Assembly: GCA_934539245.1 (NCBI GenBank)
Contig: CAKTCK010000013.1
Coordinates: 1 to 53,094, forward strand
Direction: 5' to 3'
Length of the DNA stretch: 53,094 nucleotides
Source: an uncultured Faecalibacterium sp.
Lineage (GTDB): Bacteria; Bacillota; Clostridia; Oscillospirales; Ruminococcaceae
The position numbers were made by a program, and so were the translations under genes. Of this stretch, positions 36,514-44,344 are shown one piece after another. Under the pieces are notes generated by a model, which was not told the origin of the DNA, did no database searches, and saw nothing but the letters and a program-made list of their open reading frames with translations. Each line of letters begins with the position of its first letter. The stretch's first letter is position 1.

Positions 36514-36585
36514 AAGGTTGTAAAGAAAAGCTGTGTTTGCGGCCAGAATATTCACTCATAAAGACCTATATAAGGAGGACACATC

Positions 36586-36798
36586 ATGGATACCACTAAC
36601 AAAACGCCCCGCGATATCATCGTTATCTACTCGCCGCGTATGGCAGGATACTTGATGCTCCGGGGCTTTTATCTTGTCGGGGTGCAGCCAAACCTCAAAC
36701 GCCCGGGCAAAAACTGCTTCTCGTTCTTCTCCTCTCCGATGCTCAAGGAAACGATGGAGGACTACCTGAACCGCCGCGATGAACTGAACAATCTGTAA
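36586..36798 (+). CDS. small element protein (DUF5659-like)
   Basis: 70 residues: a beta-rich start (DIIVIYSPRMAGYLMLRGFY) and a short helical tail (LKETMEDYLNRRDELNN). Proteins with the pattern YSPRxAGYLMLRGF are common in clostridial phages and integrative elements and are grouped, as far as I recall, under DUF5659; function unknown. AAGGAGG precedes ATG 36586. It starts the helicase operon, 15 bases before the next gene, so it may be a helicase partner or DNA-binding subunit. Confidence 0.75.
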   Translation: MDTTNKTPRDIIVIYSPRMAGYLMLRGFYLVGVQPNLKRPGKNCFSFFSSPMLKETMEDYLNRRDELNNL

Positions 36799-36813
36799 TC
36801 GGGGGTGGCTCAG

Positions 36814-38418
36814 ATGTGTAATGATACCGCAAGTGCTACTACTGCAATCGCAACCACTGTGCTCGCCGGGAATGTCTGGGTGTCAGATATCATCGGTGAG
36901 GACTTCAAGAGCTGGGAGAATGGCCGTGTGATACTGGATTGTGGAACAGGCCGTGGCAAGAACGAATTTATCATCAAGAAGCTAGTAAGATGGCTCGTGG
37001 ATGAAATGCTGACCGGTGGCAAAAGAGGCCGCATCCTCTATCTGTGCCCGCTGAACTCGCTCCATGCAGAGATGATACAGCGCCGGTTTGAAGCGGAAAT
37101 TGCTGAGATGGGAGAAGAAGTTGCCGCAGAATTTCCGATTTATGAAGATATTCTTGAGGTTCAGACCTATCAGTACATCGAAACGCGCCGCAGGAACGCT
37201 CCCGCCCGGTTGGAAAAGTATTTGGCTGGTTTCAAGTACATTGCGGTTGATGAATGCCACTACTTTACAGACTTCTCTACCTATAACATCAATACCTACC
37301 TGTCATTGGAAGTATTGCAGAGCGCTGAGAAAGACCATGTGGTAATTTATATGAGCGCAACCGGTGGTCAGGTTTACGAGATGCTGAACGCCAGTTCTTC
37401 AACACCGCCAGACCGTATCTATACCCTCCCGCAGGATAATGCGCACATCCAGCAAATGTACTACTATGCCAGAGAAAACCTTGTGATGATGCTAAATGAC
37501 CTCCCGGCGGATGAAAAGGCAGTAATCTTCATGTCAAGCGGTGCTGACCTTATCGAGATGAAAAAGATATTCGGTGATGTCGCCAGGTACTACTGCTCTG
37601 AGAACAATACCAAATATGGCAGGAAAATGGACGCCCTGACCGATTGTATCAAAGACAGAAAGCTCCAAAAGAGGTTCCTGTTCACCACAAAAGCAATCGG
37701 CATTGGTATCGAGATCAAAGACCGCACAGTAAAGCACATCTTCATCGACCAGTGGAAGCCGACCGATATCGCACAGTCTATGGGACGCAAACGCCCGTTG
37801 GATGCAGAGGATACCTGTACCGTTTACTTCCGTGACTATGATGCAGACTGGTACATGGGTGGTTTAAAGAAATACCTGTCAATTATTGAGGAAGAACTAA
37901 AGCCCGTGGAAGCGTTCCTAGCTGGTGAAGAAGCCTTTGCCGAGTATCGTCATAGTGACACGCCCGATAAAATCCAAAAGAAGCTGACCGACAGTAAAAT
38001 CATGGAATGGGACGCATCGGAGAACACATATCGCGTTAATCCTCTGGGTGTCAAACAACTGAGATATGAAAGGGAGATGTTGGATAAAATGACGCGAGAA
38101 TCCTATCTGAAATACTTTGTAGACTATGCACAAACTGATTTGAGGCGTGGTGTACAGCGGTATCGCATGGAAGTCCTTACCGACTGGATTAAAACGCATC
38201 TCAATCAGCCGATGGCCAAGGAAGATATGTATGCCGGTATCATGCTGTCAAAGGTATTTACCGAATACAGAAATCGTCCAATGGGTCAAACTGTCCTGAA
38301 TGAGAAATTAAAAATCTATGGCGTGAAAATCGTGAGCATTCGTGACAAGAAGCGTGTCAAAGATGGTGAACGTAATAATAGCCGAGATGCTACATTTTGG
38401 AAATTGGTTGAGATTTGA
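36814..38418 (+). CDS. superfamily 2 DEAD/DEAH-type helicase of the element
   Basis: About 534 residues. Motif I CGTGRGKN (43-50), motif II DECH (146-149), motif III MSATGG (180-185), and a second RecA fold with motif V/VI-like GIGIEIKDR (about 296-304) and AQSMGRKRP (320-328). The last ~130 residues form an unassigned, probably winged-helix domain (MAKEDMYAGIMLSKVFTEYR). No nuclease, primase or PLD domain is recognised. It could unwind DNA for element replication or act in phage defence; neither is shown. ATG 36814 is preferred to GTG 36805, which overlaps the GGGGG site. Confidence 0.85.
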   Translation: MCNDTASATTAIATTVLAGNVWVSDIIGEDFKSWENGRVILDCGTGRGKNEFIIKKLVRWLVDEMLTGGKRGRILYLCPLNSLHAEMIQRRFEAEIAEMGEEVAAEFPIYEDILEVQTYQYIETRRRNAPARLEKYLAGFKYIAVDECHYFTDFSTYNINTYLSLEVLQSAEKDHVVIYMSATGGQVYEMLNASSSTPPDRIYTLPQDNAHIQQMYYYARENLVMMLNDLPADEKAVIFMSSGADLIEMKKIFGDVARYYCSENNTKYGRKMDALTDCIKDRKLQKRFLFTTKAIGIGIEIKDRTVKHIFIDQWKPTDIAQSMGRKRPLDAEDTCTVYFRDYDADWYMGGLKKYLSIIEEELKPVEAFLAGEEAFAEYRHSDTPDKIQKKLTDSKIMEWDASENTYRVNPLGVKQLRYEREMLDKMTRESYLKYFVDYAQTDLRRGVQRYRMEVLTDWIKTHLNQPMAKEDMYAGIMLSKVFTEYRNRPMGQTVLNEKLKIYGVKIVSIRDKKRVKDGERNNSRDATFWKLVEI

Positions 38419-38927
38419 TTTTATTCTGTATATAAAGCGAGTACATAAATAGACGCAAAACAGTTTGGGGCAAAAATTGTACATACTCTATATATAGATA
38501 TATGACAAAAATTGCCCCAGAGCAAAATATCACAGAGAAAAGAGAAATCAATAGAAAATTAAAAAGTATATTTCGATCTCTGGTGATGTTTTGGCACCGA
38601 ATGACGCAAGGAATGAGGCGTTAAAGCATCGACAGAAAAAAGGAAAAATGAGGGGGTGGGAGAAGAAAACCCACCCTTATTCTATCAGCAGTGAATTGTT
38701 TTCTCTGTTCTCTAAAAAGTACACTTCAAAAGCCAAAATAATCGTATCAATGTTGAAATTTCGAGTTGTCCAAATCGCCCTCACCTGTCTTGAAATGTGC
38801 ACTTCAAATCAGAAACAACGAATTATCGTTTGATGTTATGAAGGGCGTCCACATCGTAGACATCCTTTGGTGACGCGATACCCGCCGGGAAGGAAGTCGT
38901 GAAATGTGGCACCCAGCTTTGAACCCC
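38419..38927. other. AT-rich non-coding stretch after the helicase
   Basis: 509 bases. GGGGCAA (38467) and TTGCCCC (38512) flank an AT core (TATATATAGATATATG) and two CAAAAATTG direct repeats, which may be the helicase terminator or an unwinding element. Two palindromes of the dispersed family follow at 38717 and 38795. A plus-strand frame at 38591-38833 lacks a ribosome binding site and includes these repeats, so it was not called. Confidence 0.55.
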
Positions 38928-39240
38928 GCTCAATTTTGAGCAGACGGCATGACCTAACTCAAACTTACCTCATGACAGACGGCAGATTTCCATGACACCG
39001 CGCATATTATATACGTAGGTTTGCTGTTTTCCACCAGGGGTAATCAAATTGATTAACCCTGAAAGCGGGTCAAGACGGTCTGCGTTTCGTTCGCGGCATG
39101 AGGGGTATTACAAACCCCCTACCCTGTACTGTCCAGAATGTCACCCGTAGCTCAAAGTGGATGTGCGTAAAATTGCGCACATAATTCCATCGCATTTCAC
39201 GACGCAAATAGGTTTTTCAAAAATGCGAAACCAATCATCG
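38928..39240. other. structured non-coding region with direct repeats (possible origin or RNA)
   Basis: In order: GCTCA/TGAGC hairpin (38928-38941); CAGACGGCA twice (38941, 38976); CATGAC three times (38948, 38971, 38991); a near-perfect hairpin AGGGGTAATCAA/TTGATTAACCCT (about 39037-39060); AGGGG/CCCCT (about 39101-39120); ATGTGCG/CGCACAT (about 39161-39182); and TCGCATTT/AAATGCGA (about 39190-39230). Clustered hairpins beside short direct repeats resemble replication or transfer origins, or a large structured RNA. Confidence 0.55.
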
Positions 39241-39328
39241 AGCCGTAAATCCGCCGGGAGTGCTCTTTAAAAGTTCACTTTCAGGCCGGATTCATAATAA
39301 AAACAAACGTATGTAAAGGAGAAATGCT

Positions 39329-40567
39329 ATGACAAAAACAAATTTGCCCAAACTCCACCTCAACCGTATGTCCTTTGAGATGACCCGTCAGTGCAACCTC
39401 GCCTGTGCCCATTGTGCCCGTGGAGAAGCACAGGATGCCATTATCAAACGGGAATACATTGACCGTGTGCTAGACCAAATCGACTACCTGTATCACTTGA
39501 CCTTGACTGGCGGTGAACCCTCGCTCCATCCTGACCTGATAGAATATGTCGTAGACGGAGTTATCAAGCGCGGTATTCGGCTACGTTATTTTGATATGAC
39601 TATTAACGGTACTGTCCGGGATGAACGTATTGCGGAGGCACTGGATAAAATCGCTGATTGGTGTGGACGCTGGCAAGTATATGCAGACCATCAAAACCTT
39701 GAAAACACGCCTGATAAATTTGATGGTGTTGTAAGTTTGCGAATCAGCAGCGATATTTTTCATCGTTCCTTTGATATCTGTAAACCGGAAGAAACGCTGG
39801 AATTTTATAGGGCGCACTGTAAATCAGACCGTGTAACGTTCAGTATGAATGACTTGATTCCCAAGAATGAGGACGGAAAGAAAGATGCACTTCGCAAAAC
39901 AGGCAGAGGGGCACACATGACAGAAGCCGACCGGAAACGCTCTGGATATGAAGCGTGGTCTATCAGTTGTCCATATCGCCGCTTTGATACAGAACAGGAG
40001 GGTGTGATGATGTGCCACTATTATCTGCCCGATGGAACAAAACATCTCGAACCGCCAGGGACAAAGTGGATTGATACAGGCATTGATATCACAACAGACG
40101 GAAAATTTCTCAAATCAAGTTTCTGCTCCTATGAAGAAACGGACGAACTGGCGCAGGACAGTATCATGGAATACAGCCTGTATGAGTGTATGCTCCGGTG
40201 GAATGCCCGGTATCCCCTGTATGCGGATGAAGCAAATATATTGTACCGCACGCCCATGAATTATGTCGCAAATGGTCTGGTGGATGATGCAGGCATTTTG
40301 GCGGCTCAACAGATGACCTTTGGTCTAATTGACCTTCGGCAGAAGATTCAGAAGTCCGCACCGCAACTCCCGTTCTCCGTGATAGCAGATGCCACCTATG
40401 AACCGTTTATGAAAGCCATTACCGGTGCGCCGAAAGAGGAAGTATACGCCAGCAAGCGGGAAGCAAAACTCAAACTGGACAGGGCACTTCTGTCCGCAGC
40501 GTTTATGCCCCGGCGCAAGGAACCCCATACCTATGAGGAAATGATGAACTATCTGGAAACCTATTAA
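39329..40567 (+). CDS. orphan radical SAM protein
   Basis: 412 residues. The CxxxCxxC cluster is C22-N-L-A-C26-A-H-C29, and GGEP (61-64) binds SAM methionine, so the radical SAM core is intact. C-terminal cysteines at about 214, 229, 266 and 287 (SCPYRR, MMCHYY, SSFCSY, YECMLR) could hold a second iron-sulfur cluster, but they do not follow the SPASM spacing. The last ~100 residues are helical. It is not viperin-like (no NxxCxFC). AAAGGAGAAATGCT precedes ATG 39329. No precursor peptide, transporter or maturation partner is recognised nearby; substrate unknown. Confidence 0.88.
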   Translation: MTKTNLPKLHLNRMSFEMTRQCNLACAHCARGEAQDAIIKREYIDRVLDQIDYLYHLTLTGGEPSLHPDLIEYVVDGVIKRGIRLRYFDMTINGTVRDERIAEALDKIADWCGRWQVYADHQNLENTPDKFDGVVSLRISSDIFHRSFDICKPEETLEFYRAHCKSDRVTFSMNDLIPKNEDGKKDALRKTGRGAHMTEADRKRSGYEAWSISCPYRRFDTEQEGVMMCHYYLPDGTKHLEPPGTKWIDTGIDITTDGKFLKSSFCSYEETDELAQDSIMEYSLYECMLRWNARYPLYADEANILYRTPMNYVANGLVDDAGILAAQQMTFGLIDLRQKIQKSAPQLPFSVIADATYEPFMKAITGAPKEEVYASKREAKLKLDRALLSAAFMPRRKEPHTYEEMMNYLETY

Positions 40568-40725
40568 AAGTTCACTTATAACACAGTATGCAGTCCCGGC
40601 GGCGTGCCCTCTTGTGGGGATAATACACAGATGATAGAATCGGACGTTATGACACACATAATACAACACCCTGTCACTCGATGTTGAATGGCAGGATGCT
40701 TTTGTTTTTTATCAGGTGACAGACG

Positions 40726-41235
40726 TTAAAAATCCGACCCGCAATGGTTGCAATGCCACTGTTTGCCGATTTTACCGCTGGCAGCACCTACGAGGAGGAA
40801 TGATGTAATTCGAGAGGACGCTTTGAGTTTCTTTGTGTTGTTAGAGTGACAATAAGGGCATTCTACACACCCGCCAGAAAAGGCATCATACAATGACAAA
40901 AATTCGCAATTCATCTTTTTATACGATTTTTCTGTTGGATTGTTTGGGTTTCTGCACGAATCAGATTCTGTTGCTTGTGCATACTTTTCCATTAAAGAAT
41001 CGTTCCCTTGATTTTGTGCTAAGATTTGATCGACCATGTAAGCGTAAACAACAGAGGCATAAAAGTCATTTTCCGTTTTGACAGCCCAGTCATTTTTGAG
41101 AATTTTGTAATCGGGATATTCTTTTAAGATTCTTTGTCCTTCACCTGATAGTACACCTTCAGAACAGATACCGAATGCAGTAGCTTTGTCGTTTTGATAA
41201 TCAACGTCTGCAACTTTAAGTCCATCAATTTTCAT
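40726..41235 (-). CDS. zinc-ribbon protein of unknown function
   Basis: 169 residues. The C-terminal 45 form a treble- or ribbon-type zinc site: VECPYCHSNNTKKLK, then ~25 residues with a weakly hydrophobic helix (TSFLLVGAASGKIG), then QWHCNHCGSDF. The N-terminal part is soluble and acidic. Similar C-termini are frequent in clostridial mobile elements. Convergent with the radical SAM gene, with its own good promoter at 41283-41311. ATG 41235 follows GGAGATGAAAAA. Confidence 0.75.
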   Translation of the reverse strand: MKIDGLKVADVDYQNDKATAFGICSEGVLSGEGQRILKEYPDYKILKNDWAVKTENDFYASVVYAYMVDQILAQNQGNDSLMEKYAQATESDSCRNPNNPTEKSYKKMNCEFLSLYDAFSGGCVECPYCHSNNTKKLKASSRITSFLLVGAASGKIGKQWHCNHCGSDF

Positions 41236-41282
41236 TTTTTCATCTCCATTGACAAAAATAGTTCTTTCTGACCACTGGAACT

Positions 41283-41311
41283 ATTATACAATTTAACAAT
41301 CAGTAAGTCAA
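41283..41311 (-). promoter_or_regulatory. sigma-A promoter of the zinc-ribbon gene
   Basis: Minus strand TTGACT, 17 bases, TATAAT; about 50 bases before the gene. Confidence 0.8.
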
Positions 41312-41408
41312 TGAACGCTTCGTATAGAAAGAACACAGAAGCATTTAGTTTAACCGAATCAAGGATAACACAGGACGTGTCCCATTAGCAGGATTTACAA
41401 GTGCACTT

Positions 41409-41987
41409 TTAAAATTTCCCGCCGGGTTTGGTGCTCAGATACTCCCGAATCATCCGTTCCAATGTGGGTCGCGTGACGTGCAAAAGTTCAGCCAGTTGCC
41501 CTTTGTTCAGTTCCCGGCGGGTGTAGCGCTCATACAGCAGGGGGAAATTATCAGGCATATCAACCTTCTTTCTACCTTTGTACACCCCGTTCCGCTTTGC
41601 AATCGCAATACCTTCCCGCTGGCGGTCGAGCAGATTTTGGCGTTCAAACTCATTGATAGCCGCAATCATCGTCAGCATCAGCTTGCCGGTAGGGGTTCCG
41701 GTGTCCAGATTCTCTTTGTTGCTGACCAGATGCACGCCCTTTGCCTGTAAGCGCTCTACAATCTCCAACAAGTCCTTGGTGCTGCGTGCAAGGCGGCTGA
41801 AATCATGGATATAGACCGTATCGCCCTCCCGCACATAGTCCAGCATCGCTTGCAGTTGGGGTCTGTCCATGCTTTTGCCACTGATTTTTTCGGTGAACCA
41901 CTTCTCAATGCCGTGCTTCTTGAGCGCTTCTATCTGGCGGGCTTCGTTCTGTTCTTCGGTGCTGACGCGGACGTATGCGACCTTCAT
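41409..41987 (-). CDS. serine recombinase (resolvase/invertase type)
   Basis: 192 residues. The catalytic domain carries Ser9 in YVRVSTEEQNEARQ, then GDTVYIHDFSRLARSTKDLL with the conserved Arg pair, and TPTGKLMLTMIAAINEFERQ before helix E. The C-terminal ~45 residues are a Hin-like helix-turn-helix (NKGQLAELLHVTRPTLERMI). It belongs to the small resolvase/invertase group, not the large integrases. It may resolve multimers, invert DNA, or stabilise the element. Its stop codon lies in one of the dispersed palindromes. The inverted repeat at 42019-42065 upstream could be its site. Confidence 0.92.
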   Translation of the reverse strand: MKVAYVRVSTEEQNEARQIEALKKHGIEKWFTEKISGKSMDRPQLQAMLDYVREGDTVYIHDFSRLARSTKDLLEIVERLQAKGVHLVSNKENLDTGTPTGKLMLTMIAAINEFERQNLLDRQREGIAIAKRNGVYKGRKKVDMPDNFPLLYERYTRRELNKGQLAELLHVTRPTLERMIREYLSTKPGGKF

Positions 41988-42018
41988 AATATAACCTCAC
42001 TGGCTGATATGAAAAATA

Positions 42019-42065
42019 GGGTCAGAGATGCCAGAAATAATTGAAAACAATGCCATAACTGACCC
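42019..42065. promoter_or_regulatory. inverted repeat upstream of the serine recombinase
   Basis: GGGTCAG (42019-42025) and CTGACCC (42059-42065), arms of 7 bases, 33 bases between, with ATGCCA and ATGCCATAA inside. Candidate res/crossover or operator site. Confidence 0.45.
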
Positions 42066-42129
42066 CAGATTGCAATATACGGAATAGAATCGGGTGGAAA
42101 GATACGGTGTACCCTAGTTTACAGCATTC

Positions 42130-42444
42130 TTACATCTGCAAGCTCAAAGTGACCGGGAATGGCATGGTATCCGATGTGACCGTTACCACATGATTGTTTT
42201 CGTCCTCTTCCACGATATCACACTGGAAAGATGCACCACTCAGGGAAAAGCCGCCGTTCCGTTTCTTGGGGCGCTTCATGACGTTGCCGAAAATATCAGG
42301 GATGCCATTGATTTTGTGCAGTTCCACCCGTTCCGTCCGAATCCATGTAAAAAGGGTGTTGTTGCCCTGCCCAGCGCTGACAAGTACACTGGTAAACCTC
42401 TGGATGTAGTCGTACAGTTCTTTTGCGGTCATAGTCTTTTCCAT
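42130..42444 (-). CDS. hypothetical 104-residue element protein
   Basis: Starts MEKTMTAKELYDYIQRFTSV; a helical N-terminus followed by a beta-rich half (RNGGFSLSGASFQCDIVEED, then NHVVTVTSDTMPFPVTLSL). No membrane segment or known motif. Begins 5 bases after the XRE gene stop and is probably translated from the same mRNA. No family recognised. Confidence 0.65.
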   Translation of the reverse strand: MEKTMTAKELYDYIQRFTSVLVSAGQGNNTLFTWIRTERVELHKINGIPDIFGNVMKRPKKRNGGFSLSGASFQCDIVEEDENNHVVTVTSDTMPFPVTLSLQM

Positions 42445-42449
42445 TGATT

Positions 42450-42674
42450 TTATTCCTCCGTTTTGTTCTTTGAATCGGTCAATCCCAGCAGATAATCCGT
42501 GGACACCTCAAACAGCTGTGCCAGCTGGATGATATTAGCCGTTGTCGGGGTCATGGTGTCACTCTCCCACCCATACACAGCCCGCCGAGTAACTCCCGCC
42601 GCCTTTGCAACGTCTGTCTTGGTGTATCCCTGTGCCATACGCAGATTTTTCAGTCGATACGATGTGGTGCTCAT
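42450..42674 (-). CDS. XRE-family helix-turn-helix regulator of the element
   Basis: 74 residues with one HTH_3 domain (LKNLRMAQGYTKTDVAKAAG, then TRRAVYGWESDTMTP) and the STDYLLGLTD ending. Very similar in layout to the chromosomal XRE protein at 29365. Likely represses the element's own promoters; the divergent control region at 44.7-44.9 kb is the obvious candidate. AGGAGGGGAGCGC precedes ATG 42674. Confidence 0.87.
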   Translation of the reverse strand: MSTTSYRLKNLRMAQGYTKTDVAKAAGVTRRAVYGWESDTMTPTTANIIQLAQLFEVSTDYLLGLTDSKNKTEE

Positions 42675-42723
42675 GCGCTCCCCTCCTTTCTTAAAAGTGA
42701 ACTTGTAAAATGCCCGGCGGTGT

Positions 42724-42939
42724 TCAAAGGGTCATATCCTCTTCCATCATGAATACAGGCTCTTCGCTCCTTCCATCGTCACAGGATGGAAAGATAAACC
42801 CCGTACTGCCGCCATTGCTCCACGCATAACTCCCGCAGTTTGGACAGACGTAGATACGGACTTTTATGCCCGGTTCACGCCCTCCTTCCAGAATCCTTGT
42901 GCGGATATCCTCACAAACTTTTTCAGTGATGGTGTACAT
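42724..42939 (-). CDS. small protein with CxxC knuckle
   Basis: 71 residues: MYTITEKVCEDIRTRILEGG, then IYVCPNCGSYAWSNGG and FIFPSCDDGRSEEPVF. The CPNC pair plus a later Cys suggests a half or degenerate zinc ribbon. GAGGAAACAGTC precedes ATG 42939; the frame is open further upstream through the repeated hairpin motif (42961-42997) without a site. Function unknown. Confidence 0.65.
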   Translation of the reverse strand: MYTITEKVCEDIRTRILEGGREPGIKVRIYVCPNCGSYAWSNGGSTGFIFPSCDDGRSEEPVFMMEEDMTL

Positions 42940-42960
42940 GACTGTTTCCTCATATATAGA

Positions 42961-42997
42961 CGGGCATTCTCTCACAGCCCGGTGTTCTCTGTCCCGG
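42961..42997 (-). repeat. repeated operon hairpin, copy 3
   Basis: On the minus strand: CGGGACAGAGAACACCG, then a stem GGGC/GCCC closing the loop TGTGAGAGAAT. Same design as copies at 43322-43360 and 43602-43637, with a different stem sequence but a conserved loop. It ends about 20 bases before the start codon at 42939. Confidence 0.7.
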
Positions 42998-43012
42998 TGG
43001 TACTCCCGGCGG

Positions 43013-43288
43013 TCAGGCAACATCCACAATAATGCTGTTCCCGTGAATCGTCAAAATCTCATACTCAGCACGCGGCTCTTCCTTGCAGACCATCTTGCTG
43101 ATTTTGTGGATCTCTTTGCGCGGCAGAGAAAATGACCTGTCTGCACTGGTCAGCGTGATATTCTTCTTGCACAGACGTGCGGTTATTGCATCAAGGGCAA
43201 AGAATGTAGTGCCCTCAGCCAAAACAGCGCACAGTGTGCCAGCCTGCCCGGATACTTCCTTAACAAATCTCTCCATGGATACTCTCAT
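43013..43288 (-). CDS. hypothetical 91-residue element protein
   Basis: Starts MRVSMERFVKEVSGQAGTLC; beta-rich C-terminus (EPRAEYEILTIHGNSIIVDV). No known motif; cysteines scattered. GGAGGTCATCAATT precedes ATG 43288. Copy 2 of the repeated hairpin lies in its leader and copy 3 just after its stop. Confidence 0.65.
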   Translation of the reverse strand: MRVSMERFVKEVSGQAGTLCAVLAEGTTFFALDAITARLCKKNITLTSADRSFSLPRKEIHKISKMVCKEEPRAEYEILTIHGNSIIVDVA

Positions 43289-43321
43289 AATTGATGACCT
43301 CCCGTGTTTTCTCAATAAGAT

Positions 43322-43360
43322 GAGAACTGCTCTCACTCGTTCCCGGTGTTCTCTGTCCGG
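43322..43360 (-). repeat. repeated operon hairpin, copy 2
   Basis: Minus strand CCGGACAGAGAACACCGG, then GAAC/GTTC closing the loop GAGTGAGAGCA. It follows the stop of the 66-residue gene and an AAGTNNACTT palindrome, and ends about 34 bases before the next start. Confidence 0.7.
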
Positions 43361-43375
43361 ATTAAAGTAAACTTT

Positions 43376-43576
43376 TTAGTGCATCCACAAACGGCACAAC
43401 GTTCCATCCGGCAGATACTGCACACGGCGGCTCTCTCCGTCCTCGGTGACTGCATCTACATCCACCGCGATACCTTCCCGGCGGGCTTTGTTCTGGGCGG
43501 CTCTCACAGCCTGATACAGAAGCGGGGTAGAACCGCACGCCTTGCCATTGACAGAAAGATTGTACATGATGACCAT
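43376..43576 (-). CDS. hypothetical 66-residue element protein
   Basis: MVIMYNLSVNGKACGSTPLL, helix YQAVRAAQNKARREGIAV, then VQYLPDGTLCRLWMH. Compact alpha/beta look with no recognised family. GAGAGAGGGTC lies before ATG 43576 and supports it. Its stop codon TAA is followed at once by AAAGTTTACTT, a member of the dispersed palindrome family. Confidence 0.62.
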   Translation of the reverse strand: MVIMYNLSVNGKACGSTPLLYQAVRAAQNKARREGIAVDVDAVTEDGESRRVQYLPDGTLCRLWMH

Positions 43577-43601
43577 TGTTTGACCCTCTCTCAACAAAAA
43601 C

Positions 43602-43637
43602 GGCACTACTCTCACTCGTGCCCTCGCTCTCTGTCCT
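43602..43637 (-). repeat. repeated operon hairpin, copy 1
   Basis: Minus strand CAGGACAGAGAGCGAGG, then GGCAC/GTGCC closing the loop GAGTGAGAGTA. It lies between the SprT-like gene stop and the next start. GGACAGAGA and GTGAGAG are shared with copies 2 and 3; the stem is not. Confidence 0.7.
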
Positions 43638-43644
43638 GCTATGA

Positions 43645-44307
43645 TTAGTCGGCCTTCACGAACAGCTCCATGCAGTCCGCACAGATGACCCGCACTTCCT
43701 TGGTGCTCCGAATGATGGTTCCGCACTTGGGGCATACCCACCGCCGGGTGCTGCTCTTTGCCTTGGGAGGTTTGGGCGCGCCGGTCTGACTGCTTCCCGG
43801 TGCTGTACTGCCTGCACCTGTACCCGCCATGTCTGCCCATGCAAGGCACTCACCCATCTGGATATCCTGCCAGCCTTGGAAGATGATGAAGTCCAGCAGT
43901 TCTTCTGACGGGCTTGTAATAGTCCAGCCGTACTTCTCATGATGTGCAACGGTCAGTCCGTGTGCTTCTGCCTGTTCCCTAAACTTGCCGTTGTGATAGA
44001 CCCCGTTGTTGCTGGTGTCCTTGATACCGTTCTCCAGATTGTACTCGTGTACCATCTCATGAAGCAGTGTGGTGGCGGTTTCCTCAATGGGGCGGTCAAG
44101 TGTGGCAGAGGAAATGTTTATCTCGTACTTGTTCTCCTGTCCGGCTTTCCAGACCTTGGAACAGGTGATGTGACCGTATGCGGACGGGGTCTTTTTCAGG
44201 GATATTATCGGTTCAGGCAGCGCACCGTTGAAGTAATGCTTGTTGAGTTCACGGAACATCTTTTCCAGCTGTCCAGCGGCACGGGAAGTTTTAACGGTCT
44301 GTTTCAT
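43645..44307 (-). CDS. SprT-like zinc metalloprotease domain protein
   Basis: About 220 residues. N-terminal SprT-like fold (LEKMFRELNKHYFNGALPEP) with the active site HEMVHEYN near residue 85 and the third ligand probably in HGKF or EAHGL. After a Pro/Ser linker (about 155-185) comes a C-terminal zinc ribbon WVCPKCGTIIRSTK..VICADCMELF. Such proteins are common in conjugative and integrative elements and resemble SprT/Spartan enzymes that clear DNA-protein crosslinks; that role here is inference. ATG 44307 has AAAGGA ten bases upstream; ATG 44325 lacks a site. Confidence 0.87.
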   Translation of the reverse strand: MKQTVKTSRAAGQLEKMFRELNKHYFNGALPEPIISLKKTPSAYGHITCSKVWKAGQENKYEINISSATLDRPIEETATTLLHEMVHEYNLENGIKDTSNNGVYHNGKFREQAEAHGLTVAHHEKYGWTITSPSEELLDFIIFQGWQDIQMGECLAWADMAGTGAGSTAPGSSQTGAPKPPKAKSSTRRWVCPKCGTIIRSTKEVRVICADCMELFVKAD

Positions 44308-44344
44308 GGTCTTGTATCCTTTCATCGTATGTTTCTTGAAAAAA

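Noticed and set aside
38591..38833. 80-codon plus-strand frame in the element
   Set aside because: No ribosome binding site, unusual Lys/Ser-rich composition, and it contains two copies of the dispersed palindrome; treated as non-coding.
38840..39240. Structured region considered as a retron RNA
   Set aside because: No reverse transcriptase gene in the element or nearby.
39329..40567. Radical SAM gene considered as prokaryotic viperin
   Set aside because: The cluster motif is CNLACAHC rather than the viperin NxxCxFC type, and no nucleotide kinase is adjacent.
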